Notes: generated by a model from the sequence alone, not told the origin. Shown: positions 32,607 to 52,841, numbered from the stretch's first letter. The stretch is 64,000 nucleotides of DNA from Ridgeia piscesae (GCA_025642075.2 JAODUO010000156.1:62001-126000); one strand, 5' to 3'. Numbers and translations are program-made.

Positions 32607-33850
32607 GGTTGATTTTCTTGTTAAAAATAGTATGATAAACCCATTTCAACTAGGGTTTCTAAAAGATAGGTCATGCTTAACAAGTTTGCTATGTTTTTTT
32701 TGGAAGATGTCACAAAGTGGGTAGATGAGGGATCACCAGTAGATATCTACTTAGATTTAAAAAAAGCCTGTGACAAAGTGCCACATCATAGAACACTACT
32801 TAAACTACTAAAGGCCCGTGGCATAGGAAATGGTATGATTAACTGGATAGAGAAATGGCTTATTGATAGAAGACAAAGAGTAGTAGTTGATGGGGAGGTT
32901 TCAAATAGGAAATCGGTTTTGAGTGGAGTCCCACATGGATTTGGATGATGGTGTAACAAGCAAGGTGTTGAAATTTGCGGACAATACAAAAGTGTTTATA
33001 AAAATTAAAAGTGATGCAGATAGACAGCATTTACAAGATGGTCTTAATAAGTTGACCGAATGGTCTCAGAAGTGGCAAATGTTGTTTAATTTTGGAAAGT
33101 GTAAGTGCCTCCACACATGACAAGGGAATGGAGAGGCACAATATACAGTGGGTGGTACTGTACTAAGTACTACTGTAAAGAATAAGGACTTAGGGTTAAC
33201 TATTAGTGCTGATATGAAGGTATCAGAGCAGTGTGTAATTGCAGCAGCGAAGGGAAACCAAATTCTTGAATTAATTAGGCAAAATATACTGTACAAGGAA
33301 AAAGAACTATTAATAATGCTGTACAAAACAATAATTAGGCCTAATTTAGAATATTGTATACAGGCATGGAAGCAAAGAGTACAAAGGACAGCAACCAAAA
33401 TTATACCAAAACTCAAGAAAATTTATTATGAAATGCGTCTAATCGAATGTGGTTTAACAACACTAGAAACCAGGAGATTGAGAGATCAGATAGAAGTGTT
33501 TAAGATATTGAATGGGTATGAAAATATTGATAAATATTTTTTCTCGGTTAAGGAAGAGAGAAGTCATGGAGTTACATTAGCAAAGAAGCAATGTAGACTA
33601 GATATTAGAAAATTCTAATTTTCAAGAAGAACAGTAAATGAATGGAATAGATTATCAGCTGATTGTGTAGGTGCTAGTAGTGTTAATATGTTTAAAACTA
33701 AAATCGACATATACCTAAGAAGGGCAGGGTATACTTAGATAGATTGGACTCTCGATAAGTCAAAGGGCTTCCTTGTCCACCGCCATCTAGAGTTGATTCT
33801 CTAGGTGGCAATCTTGTTAAATCTATAATGATTGTACAGTAGTTACATTT
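32607..33850 (+). pseudogene. LINE copy 2, same family as copy 1, inactive
   Basis: Closely similar to 30970-32290. It has lost part of motif B (SGVPHG then a deletion of about 39 bp), reads FADNTKV where copy 1 has FADDTKV, so a catalytic Asp is gone, and lacks the YRKKDIDMLE block. Frame breaks occur around 33118 and 33620. It ends with the same hairpin 3' region and CTTGTTAAATCT. Confidence 0.8.
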
Positions 33851-35118
33851 TCACTTATAAAACTTCACCCATCGTTTTAGCAGCGTGCCAGTCATATCGT
33901 TTGTATAGCTAAACCCCAAAACATCCTATTCCCAATGCAGGTGTCCAAGCTACTTGCTTGGTGTTAAAGTTACCTGAGGTCATTAGGCAATGTTTACCAC
34001 CTACATAATTGTTTTCCAGTTGCAGCTAATCTGATAAATATTGTTATGCAAACGTTCATCATCGACAAATAGCAGTTGATCAAAGCACATGATCTAACAA
34101 CTAGTGTTAGGGAATCGTTTTAATTAGCATAACATTGTGCAAGGTTGTCGTATCTCGATATAGTATTTCAAGTACCCAACAGTTTGATCATATAATTCAG
34201 ACTGCACCTTTGCTACCAACAAACGCAATTTATTTGAAAAGTTTAGTTACTTTCCTGGCTAAATAAATAAAACATGTTGCTTTGTTTTTAACATTTTATT
34301 ACCAGAACCAACTAATACTACTATATACATGCACAAGTTAATTATGTACAGATAGTCTTCAGGAGCATCTTGTGCTGGGAAATCTGTAGTATCCATATTT
34401 TAACTGCTATTTTATTGACTTCACCCAAGTAAGAAAAACTTAACAACTTGCTTTTTGTTTAATCTGATGCCAAATCCACCGAATTCACTAATTATGTTAC
34501 ATTTACCCGGTACTAAATACATTATTTGACTTTTCTCCAAACATGTGTAATTGACTTGTGCCACAGTACAACTGATACAATCTTTAGGAATATACAAACA
34601 TTAAACAAGCAAATTCATTCAGATGCTATCAAAACATACCACAAATTAACCGCAAATGAAATCGGCCAGCGCAGTTAAGTTTACCAGAGTAATAACACCG
34701 ATTTATTCGTATGCCAGTCGTCTGTTGTTTCCACACAGACACTCACATGCATCACCCACTTAAATCACACTTGGAACAATTTGTGTAGAAGCGGATGACA
34801 TGTGGAAGGTAGATGTTAAAACAACAGGCAGTGGTGGGGACATGTTTTCATTGCTTATTTGAAAATTTAAATCGGTGCAGGTTATTGTTAAAGATAAAAT
34901 GAAACAAATTGATTTTAACACAACAGAATATTTAACATTAAAGAAGTGTTTGAAATTACTGTGCATATGCATTTAGCCCAGTAAAACATATATTTATTGT
35001 CACACACAAAAGTAAGTATACTATTTACCATTTTACCTGGTTAGTATGCCTTTCTCTTCTGTGTGTTATAAAATGTATATGTCATATCAACCTTTAGTAA
35101 TACTTCAACTTGCTGAAC
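33851..35118. other. Intergenic/3' UTR stretch left of CCDC113
   Basis: AT-rich with no coding similarity. TTTATT at 34993-34998 (AATAAA on the - strand), 121 bp beyond the CCDC113 stop, is the likely polyadenylation signal of that gene. Confidence 0.45.
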
Positions 35119-35208
35119 TTAATTAGCAGTAGCCATTGCCCAAGGGTTCGATGGCTGGGATACTAATTTGATCTTCTGCCAAGCCTTCCTGTTTGTTTTC
35201 AGCGCCAT
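35119..35208 (-). CDS. CCDC113: CCDC113 exon 8 (terminal)
   Basis: The acceptor is ttattttag. It encodes MALKTNRKAWQKIKLVSQPS and NPWAMATAN, then TAA. MALKTNRKAW matches human MSLKGHRKAW. Confidence 0.9.
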   Translation of the reverse strand: MALKTNRKAWQKIKLVSQPSNPWAMATAN

Positions 35209-37516
35209 CTAAAATAATAAAACATGAATGTCAGTTAATATAAATTCCCAACAGTATTTAAATAAATAATAAATTTAGTGTTCTTGTAACATGAATGTGT
35301 ACATATGCATATAGTCTTATCAGTAATAAAATAATTTGTGTCACATTGGTTAGGCAAAGAAATGGCAGATAAAGATGTGTCGATACAGATAGACATGGGT
35401 TAGTTAAAAACAGTTGCAATTATGATGGTAAGTAAATGTTCATGATCACTGCCTTGTAAGTAGTAGTACATTATGTATAAGAAGAATGAACAATGAATGT
35501 GATACTGGTTAATAAAATTTTACATATTGCTATGTATTTCAGACATGGTTCACATTAACTTATCCTTTCAACCATACCTCAACAATTTCCACCTTTCTTT
35601 CCCAGCTCCGAACATTTTTCTTGAGTTCATACAACTCTGCTTTCTCTGTGACATATTCCATTACATCCGGCACATGGAATGCACCAATCTGTTGTCGCAG
35701 TCGGCGGTTAATGCGTTCTGCTTTTCCCCTTTGCTGCAAACATTGTATACTTTGTCAAGTATTTCATAACACCTGCACCTGAATTGCATCTAGATGTGAC
35801 AAGCTGAACCAATACATTTTACCAAAATCAGCAGAATGTGTACTGAGTGTACAAGCAATTTTTCAAATACAAACAAATTTCAGTTATTTAAAAAACATTT
35901 GGAGATCAAAAAATCTAATTTTGACCAACTGCAGAATATTCACATAATCACCCATGTAAGACTGACTGCGATATTATTAAAGTGCCTTACCCGTTCTACA
36001 ATCTTTGTTTCAGTGTCAATCCTAGCCAGCAGTTCATGCCTCGAAGCTATCTCACTCTTTAGTCGTTCAGATTCCATTGTCAGTGTCATCAATTTTTTCT
36101 AAAAACAAAAATTCACACTTATGTCAAATCACATGAAGGTGAGTAATTACTGCATTTATATTTAGCACCTTTTATCGATTATTCCTAATTCACCCGAACT
36201 GCCATTACAGGATAATTTTTATTATTATTTTTGTGGAGATGATGTTATCCGTGGGAAAACTACATGGATGTCATAATTATAACTGTATGTCTTGGAAAAA
36301 CTATGATGTACAGAATCCAGGTCATTTCTGGTTTTAACAAAACCACCCTTATATGAAGAATAACGAAGCCAACAGGACTTGCACATCCCCGTAACATATC
36401 CAACCAAAATTGTCTGGCCTGATAGTTGATCTATAGATCACTGCTATCAACATTGCATTTGCCTTGTACGAATTGAGGATCTGCAATGTGTTGCCAGCCA
36501 TGAGCTTAAGACGAAGCAGGTCCTGATTCCTCTCATCTATCTTCTCTATGTATTGCTGATTCTCTATCTTCAGCTGGTTGAAGTCGACCTCGTGTAACAC
36601 TTCTCCCATTTCCTCTTTCTGAAACCACAAATGTGGTGGCATACAAGTGATACAACACAACAACCTATCAATGCATCATTGTAGAAAATGTGCCAGAGCA
36701 ACAGTATCTAGTATTGGCACATTAATAAATATGTACTAGGTCAAGTAAAATATCAAAATAATAAAAATTAATACTCAACTGTCCAAAGACAGACATGCAC
36801 AAAAATAATAATTTTGGCATCAACAATAATTCTTGAAACTGAATCACTATGATATGTATTTATACACATAAAAATGTCAGCCATTCCATAATTTTTTTTT
36901 ATTTGCAGGGTGTCTGAATACAGTCATTGCAATTGTTCATGCATGTATCTATAGATATACAAATTGTTGATTTTGCAACAAAAGTTTATCAAACAAACTA
37001 GCACTAATATTTTCCTAAAACATGCCTTTCAAAATTTTCTTTGCAAATTTGATTTCTTTATCAGTGTAACTTCAACCATTGTTAACCATTGTCACATCAG
37101 TCATGGATTCAACATTTTTAATTAGCTTGTAGCAGATTTACCAGCTGCTTGCTATGATAAATTATTATCCTAATAGTATTGCATTCTAACAATTTAGCAA
37201 TAGTGTTGTGATACTAAATAAGCTATCACAGTATTATTACAGTAGTCATCTTTAATGTTATTTATACCTGTGGTAAATATTTAAAATGGTGTCTTCACTA
37301 CAAAATGCATATCTAAAAACAACTGAGGTGATAAAAATATTTGTAATTTAAGCATCTTATTTTTTTCTCATACCTGTTTCAGTTGCATAATAAGTTTCTT
37401 TTTCTGAACTTTGAGTGTTGCATTCTTCAGTCTTAACTTCTCAATGAGGGTGTCCTATAGAAAACAAGAAACTAACATTACACAAAAACACACCATGAAA
37501 ACTGCAATAAATTACA

Positions 37517-37565
<49 letters not shown>

Positions 37566-40500
37566 CTGTATAATTATATATTAACACACATAATTTTTTT
37601 TGTAACATTGTTTTTCCTCCTTGCTTTATGCATGTAAGGGTCTAATATGATATTGTCAAACCATTATTTCATTCCAAATTGCATTTCATTTTTCCATTTT
37701 GTTCATCCCCAATCTTCACATCCTTATCCCAGAGAGACGAGAGAGAGACGAGCGAGAGAGACGAGAGAGAGAGATGAGAGACGAGAGAGGCAGTGAGAGA
37801 GACGAGAGAGAGAGAGAAAGATGAGAGAGAGGGAGACGAGAGAGAGAGAGAGACGAGAGAAATAGAGACGAGAGAGAGAGAGGCAGTGAGAGAGAGAGAT
37901 AGAGAGAAACGAGAGAGATAGAGAGAAACGAGAGAGGAGAGAAAGACGAGAGAAAGAGAGAAAGACGAGAGAGAGAGTGAGGAGACAAGACGAGACAGAG
38001 ACGAGACAGAGACGAGAGAGAGAGACGAGACAGACAGAGAGACACAGAGAGACACTGACAGAGAGATAGAGAGAGAGGCAGAGAGAGACAGAGAGAGGCA
38101 GAGAGAAACAGAGACACAGAGAGAGATACACAGAGAGAGAGAGACAGAGAAAGGTGAGGCAATAGAGAGATAGAGAGAGAGGCAGAGAGAGACAGAGAGA
38201 GGCAGAGAGAAACAGAGACACAGAGAGAGATACACAGAGAGAGAGAGACAGAGAAAGGTGAGGCAATAGAGAGATAGGGAAAGATGAAGGGACTGCATAG
38301 ATACATACAGACAAGGGAGCCACGTGTAAAGCAAAAATGTAAAGGAACATTCACAAATTAAAATTGTATACAGTTCACATACCCTTGATCGCAATTTGTC
38401 TTCCAGGTATCGGATGACTTTCTCTGCAATGAACTTCCCAGTTTGTTGGTTCAGAGCCCCCTTCATAATGTCACGTTCAAACTCATAATAATCTTTCTTG
38501 ATTTCTGTTAGTCGAGTGTCAGCTTCTTCCATCACTGCCTAAATATGAAAAGCGACAAAATAATGATTTCCTCGTGGTTAAGACAAAGTATTACTATATT
38601 AATATGTGTAACTGTTGCATAATAGTTGATCTATTTTTACTATATATTGTTGCACAAAATTTGAAATGAATTACTACAATGCTGATAATGATAGCATGCT
38701 GTTTTTTGGCAAATAAAATATTACCTATTTTTGGCATCAATATTTTATGCTCATTTTATTAATTCATTAAGTAAAATACATCTTATTATATTTTCACTAA
38801 TTTAATCAGCCTCCAGTGATATAATTATCCACATACATGGTATAATATCAATCTAATGCCTACCTTGAAGTGATCGAGCACTTTCTCTGACTCTTCCTCC
38901 AGCCTCTCTATTTCTTCCTTCAGTTCCTCTATCTCCCTCTGAGCAATGTCACATTTCTGCTCTGCATTCAACTTGAGTGTTCTCTCGGTTGTGCTGCTGC
39001 GTGACTTTGACCGCTTGCGAGGCATGCGTGACCCACTGAGGTCATGGGTCGAATGAGATGGTGTGGTACTGGCTGAGAGAATGTTGGGCTGCAAGCCACC
39101 AACTATCGCACCAAGCGCCGCATCTTTAGGTTCTACACGTTTGAGAAACTTCTCAAACATCTGTGTCTCGCCTGCCAAGACCTCATTGCCATGCCTGAAG
39201 ATGGTAAAATAAATATAATAATATAAATATATAGTTACTGGTCTTAGTGTATGAGTAATGTTTTACAACAGTATTTTTTATCTTGTGTGCCTATGTTTTA
39301 TTTATTCCATTTCGATGGTATAAAGATTTAACACTTAAGTAAATGTATGGCGTGTGTTCTGGGTCCTTGCAGCTCTCTCAATAATTTGTAATAGAAAGCA
39401 ACATGAAAACTGCCCTTAATGCACAACAGATGTACACTAAAGAATGACTGGTCAAGGTATAATGGGTTAAGATTTGCAAACTAGAAAACAGTCACTAATA
39501 TGCATCACCGTTAGCTGCATGAACTGGGGTGGTGTGGAGATAATTAAATTACAAAGGCTTTAAAATTACAATATTTGAGAGGACTTAAATGTTGAACGTC
39601 TTCATTGTAAGTCAGATATTCTAACCACTTTGCCACAGCACACCCATTCAGTGTGTAAATTGCTTAATATGATTATGTTATTACTGCAATTGAATATATA
39701 CAAATATGTGGCTGTCAACAGTGATATACTATTCACAAAGATATATACTCCAAACAGCTCTAGGTTAAGCATTGTGGTAGTTCATTTACAGTTATGTATT
39801 TTCCTTTGCGTTGATATCATATACAAATTTAAGGTGTAATAGCTTCAAAATGTTGTCTCTTCCAAAATATTACTCATGATACCTGAACAGAAACAAGTTA
39901 ATCAACTTAAGTTCTTAACATGACAGACAGCTGCAATTAAAAAGAGTATAATAATAACAATTTATTTCTTATATTCTGTCCCATCCAAATAATTGTTCTG
40001 GGGCGCTTTACAATGATTCTTCCTAATAAATTAGGAAGAATCATTGTAAAGTAAAATAATAATAAAAATAAATAAAACACTAATTCAATACTACTTTGAC
40101 AAGGTCTCAAGTGATTACCTCCAAACAGCCCAAACTTGGGCTAACGCAGGAGTTGTTCTCTAGAATTTATGAGTCCACTACAGGTTACACATTTACCCCC
40201 TGTGTGGGATCTTTTACTTCTCCTGGCATAGACACCAGACAGAAGGGACCACCGGCTTTTAGTGTCTCTTCCGAAAGACACAGGCAAATGTGGGGTGAAG
40301 AAATTGCCTAAGTTTCGAAACGGCAGTAGGTGGGATTGAACCACCGTCCCCTCGATTGACAGTCCGGCGCTCTACCACGCGACCACCGCTCCCCACAAGA
40401 TATGCATATGCCAATAAAGACAATCATGTTCCCTTAAAATACCAACATAAACTAGCACACAAGTATATAGTGTATGAAAATAATAATAAATAAATAAAAT

Positions 40501-41393
40501 AGTATAAATATGTGATCAATAAATAAATAAAATGGTCAAGAGTTGTAATAATTAAAATAATAAATTTATTAAAATAGATGGATGACTAATTAATTATGAT
40601 TGTCAAAATAATAATCTATGAAAAGACATGACTTGAGCGCAACCTTAAACTGGTAAGGGGAAGTTGGTTCCATGATCTAGGAACGGTAGAGGAGAAGGAT
40701 CGTTCACCGATTTTAGTTTGGGAAGTGGGCTGTTTAAGAAGTAACTGATCAGAAGAGCATAGGGAGAGAGAAGTGCTGATAATTAATGTTATGGACTTGC
40801 AAGACCATGGAGGCAATTGAAACTGAGAAGTAGGGTCGGGTCTTGAATGTAATGCGACTATTAACAGGAAGCCAGTGCAGCTCCAAGAGCATGGGCGTGA
40901 CATGGTCTCGTTTCGACTGAATCAGTATGACACAAGCACAAGCATTTTGAACGTGTTATAATTTCTTAACCATCGTCACTGACAGTCCATTCAGGAGGCT
41001 GTTGCAACAGTCAATGTGTGATATAACCAGGGCATACACTAGTTGTTTTGTATGTCCTTGTTCTAAGTAGCGACAAATGCGTCCAATGCTCTGAAGATGG
41101 TAGTAGGCTGTTCTAGAAATGGTTGTTATGTGTCTCTCAAGGACATTGGAATCAAATGTCACTCCCAAATTCCTGGTGTCAAGTGAATGTTTCCAATTCC
41201 TACACCTTCAGGAAGGATGTGTTGGTATGTGACTTCATATGGATGATGAGAATCTCTGTTTTATCATTATTTAGCTTCTTCATGTCATATTTTTAATAGC
41301 ATACCATAAAGGCTTTTGCATATTTTAGAATTAGCACCAGACCAACAATAAATTATGTTTTATATTTACTAAAAATATTTATATGTATTTCAG

Positions 41394-41462
<69 letters not shown>

Positions 41463-42826
41463 GGGTAGAACTACCCACTAATCTGTACACTAGTAAAGAT
41501 AAGGGCAGACCTAATAACTAGTCTGGTTGTTTAGTAAAGGTCAGTGTGTCATCCACCCCACCCTACAGTTGTCAATAAAGTGTTTGTAGTGACCCTAACC
41601 CATCCACAGGCTGGGGGAATGTAACTGAATCCAGTGCCAGTGCTGCAATTGGCTACAGCAGCTTCACTTACTGATAAATGACATTTTCTTAGGCATGACC
41701 AGAGGTGTCCAGCTGTGAACTTGTCTGAGCATTATTGTAAGATTAACAGTTCTTTGATGTCAAAAATTGTCTAATGTAATATTTTTATTTTCATTAATAC
41801 AGTCCAGTAGAACAGTTTTCATAACACTATAAATGTGAGATAAATTTCCAGAATGATTATGGAAAATTCATAATGGTAGTACTATGGGGTAATGAGTGCA
41901 ATTGATGTTCTTTTTCAATCACATAGTTTTTTAATACAGATCATATCTTTACTTTTTCATTAATTACTTTTGATATTTCTGCAATATTTTTATGTTACCT
42001 TTATGAATTAGGCATTGTGAGTTTACCAGGGTTGCAATAACATATACTGTTTTTATTTTTAAATCAAATTGCAGCGACTTAAATTTTGGTTGTTTTTATA
42101 TTTTGCCGGACTAGTAAACCTTTTGGCAGACTAGTAAACTTTTGACTTTACTAGTCCTGCTGTCTAGTAAAATAAATGCCAAAGTTCTACCCCTGTATAT
42201 ATATATATACATTTTAAAAATGGATCGACGCCCCAGTAGTCCACCAAGCTATCCGACCGTATCAAATAACCATCATCAAAATATCAGCGCTAGCAAACGT
42301 ACAATGTTCCATGGCCGATTGGCACTACTGCCACTAACTAAAATATTATAATGATCAGGACTGAGGCGAGTCATTATCCGTTGCCGTGAACACATTCTGG
42401 AAATTAATAATCAATTATATTATAATGTACACGTGCTATAAAATAATGTTACTACATTGCAAGCATGCAATCGCGAAATGTCATTAGATGCGCACAATGT
42501 GTAAGAGTCATCTGGTACAAGAGTAATCCATGCCCAAGGAAGGAAGCCCAACCACTCCACTGAACTAGTATAATAGCAAGCTGTCAGTGGCATTGACAGT
42601 CAGTGTCGAGCTTCAGTTCAGCTTTCACGAGTCACGGCACACAAACAGATATACAAGCATATACGGTCATATATATATATTACAACTTATGAAACCGTCA
42701 GTTTATTTTTAGTAATTTGTGTACTCACAGCGTATCTTCAAGCAGATTGCTGAGCTGTTCATCGCTAAGATCTAGCAAAGGATCGTCAGGATTTTCTGTA
42801 ATTGAACTAGTAACAGATTCCGCCAT
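35119..42826 (-). CDS. CCDC113: CCDC113 / CFAP263, ciliary coiled-coil protein (complete)
   Basis: CCDC113 (CFAP263) is an axonemal/basal-body coiled-coil protein needed for motile cilia and flagella. Eight exons on the - strand (42826-42729, 39194-38864, 38538-38383, 37454-37374, 36618-36463, 36098-35991, 35733-35578, 35208-35119) join to 1176 bases, 391 aa; human is about 377. The N-terminus is acidic (DPLLDLSDEQLSNLLEDTL), followed by TQMFEKFLKRVEPKD (about 42-56) and a basic segment (RMPRKRSKSRSS). The rest is coiled coil with EFERDIMKG, EKLRLKNATLKVQKKKL, GEVLHEVDFNQLKIENQQY, GNTLQILNSYK, VMEYVTEKAELYELKKNVRS and SWERKVEIVE, all in the order of human CCDC113. It is divergent from CSNK2A. 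All introns are GT-AG except one GC-AG. Confidence 0.95.
35578..35733 (-). CDS. CCDC113: CCDC113 exon 7
   Basis: The acceptor is atgtttgcag and the donor is gtatgg. It encodes QRGKAERINRRLRQQIGAFH, VPDVMEYVTEKAELYELKKN and VRSWERKVEIVE; SWERKVEI matches human MWERKVEIAE. Confidence 0.93.
35991..36098 (-). CDS. CCDC113: CCDC113 exon 6
   Basis: The acceptor is gtttttag and the donor is gtaagg. It encodes KKLMTLTMESERLKSEIASR then HELLARIDTETKIVER (36 residues). Confidence 0.88.
36463..36618 (-). CDS. CCDC113: CCDC113 exon 5 (GC donor)
   Basis: The acceptor is gtggtttcag. It encodes KEEMGEVLHEVDFNQLKIEN, then QQYIEKIDERNQDLLRLKLM and AGNTLQILNSYK. The 5' splice site is caag|gcaaat, a GC donor; homology fixes the boundary because exon 6 continues KKLMTL after the Tyr-Lys, as in human YKSKLHK. 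Confidence 0.92.
36619..37373. other. CCDC113 intron 4
   Basis: AT-rich intron sequence with no repeat family or coding similarity recognised. Confidence 0.4.
37374..37454 (-). CDS. CCDC113: CCDC113 exon 4
   Basis: The acceptor is ttttctatag and the donor is gtatgag. It encodes 27 residues, DTLIEKLRLKNATLKVQKKK then LIMQLKQ, matching human EKLRLKNVSLKVQRKKML. Confidence 0.93.
37521..37562. repeat. (TA)n microsatellite
   Basis: About 20 TA units in CCDC113 intron 3, 67 bp upstream (in transcript sense) of exon 4. Confidence 0.95.
37733..38285. repeat. GA-rich tract (polypyrimidine in CCDC113 transcript sense) with a 104-bp tandem unit
   Basis: About 550 bp of almost pure GAGA/GACGAGA sequence on the + strand. 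Inside it a 104-bp unit starting gagagatagagagagaggca is repeated at 38061, 38165 and partially 38269. It gives three long Ser/Leu-rich false ORFs on the - strand. Confidence 0.95.
38383..38538 (-). CDS. CCDC113: CCDC113 exon 3
   Basis: The acceptor is catatttag and the donor is gtatgtg. It encodes AVMEEADTRLTEIKKDYYEF, ERDIMKGALNQQTGKFIAEK and VIRYLEDKLRSR. Reading beyond the donor into the GA tract gives a false Ser/Leu-rich extension. Confidence 0.93.
38864..39194 (-). CDS. CCDC113: CCDC113 exon 2
   Basis: The acceptor is ccatcttcag and the donor is gtaggc. It encodes HGNEVLAGETQMFEKFLKRV, the Ser/Arg-rich segment and the first coiled coil (IEELKEEIERLEEESEKVL). The internal Met at 39178 is not the start, since the frame continues upstream to the acceptor. 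Confidence 0.93.
39960..40396 (-). repeat. tRNA-derived SINE (Asp-like head)
   Basis: On the - strand a tRNA-like head starts near 40394 (GGGGAGCGGTGGTCGCGTGG), with anticodon loop ctGTCaa, B box GGTTCAATCCC (40332-40342) and an A-box-like segment. The acceptor 3' half does not pair, so it is not a tRNA gene. A body containing CTTTCGGAAGAGACAC follows. The 3' end runs into a perfect hairpin at 40006-40051. Confidence 0.65.
40006..40051. repeat. Perfect 22-bp inverted repeat with a 2-nt loop
   Basis: CTTTACAATGATTCTTCC and four more bases, AA, then the exact complement. It sits at the 3' end of the SINE. Confidence 0.95.
40560..41300 (-). pseudogene. LINE 3' fragment (CR1/L2-like RT C-terminus)
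   Basis: On the - strand it reads LNNDKTEILII near 41265, then NLGVTFDSNVLERHITTISR, VYALVISHIDCCNSLLNGL, NACACVIL and LLELHWLPVNSRITFKTR in more than one frame. This is the typical post-catalytic region of CR1/L2 LINEs (LGVTFD, HIDYCNSLL, LHWLPVxxRIxFK). Catalytic motifs are absent. Confidence 0.75.
41398..41459. repeat. (TA)n microsatellite
   Basis: About 30 TA units immediately left of a hAT-like element; TA units recur on its right side (42195-42210). Confidence 0.95.
41460..42195. mobile_element. hAT-like MITE with CAGGGGTAGAACT ends
   Basis: A perfect 13-bp TIR, CAGGGGTAGAACT at 41460 and its complement ending at 42195, with further inverted similarity inside (CTAGTAAAG). TA repeats flank both sides, compatible with, but not proving, an 8-bp TATATATA target duplication. 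It lies in CCDC113 intron 1 and is non-coding. Confidence 0.75.
42729..42826 (-). CDS. CCDC113: CCDC113 exon 1
   Basis: The ATG at 42826 lies in AAGATGGCGGAA (YY1-like start context). It encodes MAESVTSSITENPDDPLLDL then SDEQLSNLLEDT. Donor gtgagt. Confidence 0.88.
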
Positions 42827-50902
<8,076 letters not shown>

Positions 50903-51252
50903 GTACGTGTTAACCCTATAGGTGACCATTGGGCCAAATTCGGTCACGATCTGTGCCGGTCAGTGCAAAACAGGCTCTGGCCAAATTTCAACCCAATTTG
51001 GTATCGCTCTGTTTATTTTTTAATGTTCCCGACGATAGCAACAAACATTGGAACACATGGTACCATTGAAAAGCTGAATTATTATTCTTCCTGTGGCATT
51101 TTTATCAATGAATTTTATTGTAGAAAGAAATTGTCATGCAGATATAGCTAATCAAACCCAAGCTTTGAAAAGTCATCATAGTATTTGACTTTATATGGCT
51201 GATATTACTACACTCCACACATGGGGTCAGATACATTTGTATTTGAAAGTAT

Positions 51253-52311
51253 TTAACTCTTTACTGCGCAGACCGTCCAAAACCGCCCAACCCCTTGTAC
51301 GCGCAGACCGTCCAAAACCACCCAGTAAACTCACAAACATCCTTCTTTTACATTAACCAGCCAGCTCAAACTGCTGATCTAAGCTCCATGTAGGTCATGG
51401 AAACGTGCTGTCGCCATCTTGTGAAAAAAAAAATTGTTTGCTAATTAAATGAGTTTATTTGGAAGGATGTTGAAGTGCGTTCGTCTAGTTAACCTCCGAC
51501 ATTGTGCGGCATTTGGCGGATATTACTGAGATAATTTCTCGACGATTTCGAGTCGGATATCGATATTTGCAACGTGAATAATGTCAACAGCGATCATGGA
51601 GACCCTGTTATCGTCCATCTACGTTGTCTGTGCGACTTATCGTTGTTGAGATACGAAGAAGATGACCCGCCGATGTGCAGCCATTTTGTCGATCATATCT
51701 GTACTTCGTTTGGTTTATTTATTTTAGGGTATTTTATTAATATGCACTATGGTCACATTGTTTCTGATAAGGGAGCATCTATTTGTGAAAGGAGTCTGCT
51801 ATCCTTCGTTATTCGAGTGTTGATTTTACACATTCCATTTGGCAATATGATCGGTAAAAGATAGCCATTTTGTAAATTCTGTCGCATTGGCGTTGTTTAC
51901 AAAAGCAATTATAATTTGAAACCTAACCATCAAAATTGGATAAATGTTTTACTAGGATAAAACTAACATACATGGCTACATTAGTTCCACAGGATCACTG
52001 TTGTGTTCTAAAAAAATTAATATGTAACATGATGAAGTTGCTTATTTATTTTGTCATTATAATTGTTAAAGTTTGCTTCAAGATCTCAAATGTAATTGAT
52101 TGCAACACATACATCTTAATATTACATTTTATTCACACAATCATTCCATGTACAGTGCAATTAAATTCATATATTTTCATGCATCGGTTGTCAAGTTATT
52201 ATAATTTTAATGCAAGCAACATGCAGTGTAATTCACAGATGGCTACCATCTTAAAATTGTCTGCCCACAGCAGGGTGTAAAATAAGAAGGCTGTCTACCC
52301 AGTAGAGTTAA
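51253..52311 (-). mobile_element. TTAA-flanked element family T, copy E
   Basis: Clean ends: TTAACTCTTTACTGCGCAGAC at 51253 and GTCTACCCAGTAGAGTTAA ending 52311. The GCGCAGACCGTCCAAAACC motif is repeated at its left end. Reversed relative to copies A-C. Confidence 0.8.
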
Positions 52312-52841
52312 ACACTTTTTTAAATATTTATATTTGACTTTTAGGAACGAAAAGTATTTGTATTTAAATGCTTTCTTAAAGCATTTGACATTTTCAAATA
52401 CTTTCAAATACATTGTCAGTATCAACATATCTGTTTCATGATCACATGTAATGCCTGCCAAACTGATTACCTTCACTGCAAATCACCATTCACCAAACAA
52501 GTTGTTTTCAACCTTCAAAAGACCCATTGATTGCAACTTTTAAGATGTCTTTCACCCAACAGTGCTAATTACTGAAGACACTTGACACCAGTTGTTTGCT
52601 CAGAGCCAGAGGATGGATTAGCACATGGCAGTGACCATAGGTCAATATCACCTTTGTTCTTTAGTCAGGCTCCAAGCTGGCACCAGGGTATTCTTGTCTC
52701 CAAACGTCTTACAAGTTGAGCTGCCACACTTCCTCACAAGATCCTAGCAGTCATTAGCATCGTCTCGCCTGAGGGCAACGTAGGCATTTTATTGTGGATC
52801 TCCTGGCTTAACTTAACAAACAAACAGATTATGGTGTTTAC

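Noticed and set aside
37669..38535. Long Ser/Leu-rich ORFs (up to 288 aa) on the - strand
   Set aside because: They are CCDC113 exon 3 read through its donor into the GA-rich tract. The conserved protein stops matching exactly at the gtatgtg donor and resumes in exon 4.
40331..40396. tRNA-Asp gene on the - strand
   Set aside because: The B box and anticodon GTC look right but the acceptor stem cannot pair and a SINE body follows.
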